From Hyphomicrobiales bacterium (GTDB lineage Bacteria; Pseudomonadota; Alphaproteobacteria; Rhizobiales; Devosiaceae), in assembly GCA_028290345.1 (NCBI GenBank), contig JAQGKB010000245.1:1-7669 (forward strand): a stretch of 7,669 bases of DNA. The letters are read 5' to 3'. The position numbers and the translations under genes were made by a program. The notes under the pieces are model-generated. The model was not told the origin of the DNA and searched no databases. It saw nothing but the letters and a program-made list of their open reading frames with translations. Below are positions 5,420-7,669 of this stretch, piece after piece; position 1 is the stretch's first letter, and each line of letters begins with the position of its first letter.

Positions 5420-6340
5420 ATGCGCTTTAAAGTGCTTCTGGCGGCGCTCGCCGTCAGCCTCCTTCCCATCACCGGCGCCTCGGCCGCCCGCCTGACCGAC
5501 CAGCCTCTGGTCGATGCCGGCTGGCTCAAGCAGCACCTCGGCGATCCGAGTCTTGTCGTCATCGACATTCGCGATCCGAGCAAGACCGTGAACCCTTACG
5601 TCGAGGGTCACGTGCCGGGTGCGATTGCCGCTCAGTACTCGAGCTTCGGCTGGCGTGCCAGCGTCGACGGCGCCCCCGGCATGCTGCCGCCGCCCGACCA
5701 GATCGCCGCCAAGATCGCGAGCCTGGGCATCAATAACGACACCGAAGTGGTGATCGTCCCCGCCGGCACCGATGCCAGCGAGTTCGGTGGCGCGACGCGT
5801 GTCTATTGGACCCTCAAGGTTCTTGGTCACGACAACGTCGCGGTTCTCAACGGCGGCTTCCGGTCGTGGGCCGCCGCGGGCAATCCGGTTTCGACCGAAG
5901 CGGTGACGCCGGCCAAGGGCAACTTCACGCCGACGTATCGTCCCGAACTGCGGGCCGACATCGCTGCGGTGCAGAAAGCCATCCAGGGCGACTCGAACCT
6001 GGTCGATGCCCGGACCGTTGCCCAGTTCATCGGCAAGGAGAAGACCTCGACAGTCAAGGAACTCGGCAGCATTCCGAGCGCGGTCAACATCAACTTCACC
6101 TCGTTCTACGACGAGAAGACCGGAATGTTCGCCAGCGCCGATACCATTGACGCGCTGATCAAGAAGGCCGGGCTTGCGGGCAAGAACGATATCATCACCT
6201 TCTGCAACACCGGCCACCTTGCATCGATCGCCTGGTTCGGCCTGTCGGAAGTCGAAGGACTGAAGCACGTTCAGCTTTATGATGGCTCGATGTCGCAGTG
6301 GACGCTTGACCCGGCGCGGCCAGTGGTCATCAACCAGTAA
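5420..6340 (+). CDS. Exported two-domain rhodanese/sulfurtransferase (SseA-like)
   Basis: The 306-residue protein begins with a clear signal peptide (MRFKVLLAALAVSLLPITG, cleavage likely after ASA, residue 22) and should act in the periplasm. Two rhodanese domains follow. The N-terminal domain (about 28-155) has VVIDIRDP and EGHVPGA, but its catalytic-loop position reads VPAGTDASEFG with no cysteine, so it is structural. The C-terminal domain (about 175-304) has LVDARTVAQF and the active loop FCNTGHLAS with Cys262 (codon 6203-6205). Such enzymes carry a persulfide on that cysteine and move sulfane sulfur from thiosulfate or mercaptopyruvate to thiols. The loop is neither the CGSGVTA type of mercaptopyruvate sulfurtransferases nor the CRKGVTA type of rhodanese, so the donor is uncertain. 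The usual GHIPGA of domain 2 is degenerate (GSIPSAV). The neighbours, a periplasmic thioredoxin-CcdA pair and a YeeE transporter, favour thiosulfate/sulfane-sulfur handling. Confidence 0.88.
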   Translation: MRFKVLLAALAVSLLPITGASAARLTDQPLVDAGWLKQHLGDPSLVVIDIRDPSKTVNPYVEGHVPGAIAAQYSSFGWRASVDGAPGMLPPPDQIAAKIASLGINNDTEVVIVPAGTDASEFGGATRVYWTLKVLGHDNVAVLNGGFRSWAAAGNPVSTEAVTPAKGNFTPTYRPELRADIAAVQKAIQGDSNLVDARTVAQFIGKEKTSTVKELGSIPSAVNINFTSFYDEKTGMFASADTIDALIKKAGLAGKNDIITFCNTGHLASIAWFGLSEVEGLKHVQLYDGSMSQWTLDPARPVVINQ

Positions 6341-6363
6341 GCGGTTGAAATAAAACGCTCTGG

Positions 6364-6396
6364 ATGCCTGGGGCGCTGTCCCGGGCATTCAATTTT
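6364..6396 (+). terminator. Likely Rho-independent terminator after the rhodanese gene
   Basis: ATGCCTGGG (6364-6372) pairs with CCCGGGCAT (6380-6388), forming a 9-bp stem with one G-T pair and a 7-nt loop. It is followed by TCAATTTT. The T-tract is short and interrupted, so termination may be partial and could let some transcript through into yeeE. Confidence 0.6.
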
Positions 6397-6398
6397 AC

Positions 6399-6423
6399 TG
6401 CGGCTCCCGCTATGCCGGCCGCA
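6399..6423 (+). promoter_or_regulatory. Hairpin in the yeeE leader
   Basis: TGCGGC (6399-6404) is complementary to GCCGCA (6418-6423) with a 13-nt loop. It ends two bases before the AAGG ribosome site (6426-6429) of yeeE. It could influence translation start, but no ligand-type riboswitch fold was recognised. Confidence 0.3.
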
Positions 6424-6439
6424 CCAAGGCAGAATTTAA

Positions 6440-7651
6440 ATGACTGATATCAGCGCCGCGCCGTCTCCATCCTTCGTCCTGCCGCGGTTCGACCGCGGCC
6501 CGGTATTGGTCGTCCTTGCCACGTTCGTTGCCGGGGCGCTGGTGATTGGTGGGCTGGTCGATGTGCGGCAGGCGGTACTTTTCCTCATCGGCGGCCTGCT
6601 TGGGCTGACGCTCTATCATGCCTCCTTCGGCTTTACCGGCGGTTGGCGGCGTATGGTCGTCGAACAGCGCGGCTCCGCCATTCGCGCCCAGATGCTGATG
6701 ATCGCGGTTGCGGCCGTGGTGTTCATTCCGCTGCTGGCGCAGGGAACGGCCTTTGGCCAGCCCCTCGCGGGCGCCATCGCGCCAGTTGGCGTTTCGGTGC
6801 TGTTCGGCGCCGCGCTGTTCGGCATCGGCATGCAGCTCGGCGGCGGCTGCGGCTCGGGCACGCTGTTCACCGTCGGCAGCGGCAGTGCGCGCATGCTGGT
6901 TACGCTGATTTTTTTCATCGTCGGCGCGGTGCTCGGCACCGCCAACCTGCCGTGGTGGCTGGGGCAGCCCTCTCTGCCGCAGATCAGCCTGGGCAGCGCG
7001 CTTGGAGTTCCCGGCGCCATTACCGTGACCCTGTTGGGCCTGGTCGCGGTGGCCGCGCTCACGGTCCTGATCGAGCGGCGCATACACGGCTCGCTGGAGC
7101 GCGTTGCAAAGCCCACGACGCAGGGCCTTGGGCGCTTGCTGCAAGGTCCATGGCCACTGCTCGGCGCCGGCGTGCTGCTCGCGCTGCTGAACATCGCCAC
7201 CTTGCTGGTGGCTGGTCATCCGTGGTCGGTGACCTACGGTTTCGGTCTCTGGGGCGCCAAGATCGCGCAAGCCGTCGGCATCCCGATCCAGAGTTGGGAA
7301 TTCTGGACCTGGCCGGCCCAGGCCAGCGCCCTCAGCCACAGCGTGCTCTTCGACGTGACCTCGGTGTTGGATTTCGGCGTCATCCTCGGCGCGGCGCTGG
7401 CGGCGGGCCTTGCCGGAAAATTCGCACCGCGAGTGCCGGTGCCGCTATTGTCGTTGGTCGCAGCTGCCATTGGGGGCGTGCTCATGGGGTATGGCGCACG
7501 GTTCTCCTTCGGCTGCAATATCGGCGCACTGTTCAGCGGCATTGCCTCGGGCAGCGTGCACGGCTGGCTGTGGTTTGCCGCAGCTTTCGCCGGCAGCACC
7601 GCCGGCGTCGCCCTTCGTCCCCTCTTCGGCCTGGATGGATTCAAGAAATGA
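6440..7651 (+). CDS. yeeE: YeeE/YedE (TsuA-type) thiosulfate transporter family protein
   Basis: The 403-residue, very hydrophobic product has about 9-11 membrane segments and belongs to the YeeE/YedE family. Characterised members import thiosulfate by relaying it past conserved cysteines. Two pseudo-repeat halves can be seen, each with a glycine-rich cysteine motif: GMQLGGGCGSGTLFTVG (Cys137) and ARFSFGCNIGALFSG (Cys359). These correspond to the paired essential cysteines of the family. The HASFGFTGGWRR motif (residues 60-71) is also typical. It is longer than E. coli YeeE (about 350 residues) but in the range of the longer branch. ATG 6440 has AAGG 10 nt upstream. It follows the rhodanese gene, is separated from it by a probable terminator, and its TGA overlaps the next start as ATGA. 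Thiosulfate is the likely cargo, though other sulfur species cannot be excluded from sequence. Confidence 0.88.
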   Translation: MTDISAAPSPSFVLPRFDRGPVLVVLATFVAGALVIGGLVDVRQAVLFLIGGLLGLTLYHASFGFTGGWRRMVVEQRGSAIRAQMLMIAVAAVVFIPLLAQGTAFGQPLAGAIAPVGVSVLFGAALFGIGMQLGGGCGSGTLFTVGSGSARMLVTLIFFIVGAVLGTANLPWWLGQPSLPQISLGSALGVPGAITVTLLGLVAVAALTVLIERRIHGSLERVAKPTTQGLGRLLQGPWPLLGAGVLLALLNIATLLVAGHPWSVTYGFGLWGAKIAQAVGIPIQSWEFWTWPAQASALSHSVLFDVTSVLDFGVILGAALAAGLAGKFAPRVPVPLLSLVAAAIGGVLMGYGARFSFGCNIGALFSGIASGSVHGWLWFAAAFAGSTAGVALRPLFGLDGFKK

Positions 7652-7669
7652 GCGCGCGCAACACGCTGC
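7648..7669 (+). CDS. Start of an unidentified gene, cut by the window end
   Basis: An ATG at 7648 overlaps the yeeE stop codon as ATGA, a classic sign of translational coupling, and opens the frame M-S-A-R-N-T-L up to the window edge. Seven residues are too few to assign a family. Its position suggests it works with the YeeE transporter. Confidence 0.5.

Noticed and set aside
5408..6388. Long - strand open frame of 326 codons
   Set aside because: It is antisense to the rhodanese gene, which has a signal peptide and an intact active-site loop; the antisense product shows no recognisable domain.

Overview
The window is GC-rich throughout, apart from a few AT-richer gene-start regions. It has short intergenic gaps, AGGA-type ribosome sites and gene families typical of Alphaproteobacteria. 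My best guess is a member of the Hyphomicrobiales (rhizobia and relatives); this is inferred from gene content and style, since no rRNA or tRNA is present to confirm it. No mobile element, CRISPR array or RNA gene was found.

Left part (1-2247, + strand): three closely spaced genes that look like one operon. They are the 3' end of an M20-family metallopeptidase/deacylase, a RidA-family enamine/imine deaminase and a cytoplasmic gamma-glutamyltransferase-family amidohydrolase. Together they suggest catabolism of a gamma-glutamyl or N-acyl amino compound.

Middle (2248-3094): a decayed stretch with no intact gene. It holds a small 11-bp tandem repeat. Beyond that are two gene remnants lying head to head: the C-terminal half of an alpha/beta hydrolase on the - strand and the C-terminal domain of a CocE/NonD-type hydrolase on the + strand. 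Both lose their 5' ends at nearly the same point (about 2730-2742), as expected if one deletion removed a divergent promoter and both gene starts. A complete SDR oxidoreductase (3095-3832, -) follows.

Right part (4027-7669): a sulfur/thiol-redox region. On the - strand, an exported thioredoxin-like protein and a CcdA-type membrane electron carrier form a tight two-gene operon. Divergent from it on the + strand is an exported two-domain rhodanese/sulfurtransferase. After a likely terminator comes a YeeE/YedE (TsuA-type) thiosulfate transporter, whose stop codon overlaps the start of a further gene cut off by the window end. A reasonable reading is a periplasmic sulfane-sulfur/thiosulfate system: CcdA carries electrons out, the thioredoxin reduces periplasmic disulfides or persulfides, the rhodanese moves sulfane sulfur, and YeeE imports thiosulfate. 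The individual families are known; this specific grouping is the most interesting functional hypothesis in the window.

All functional statements rest on reading motifs by eye; no database search was run.
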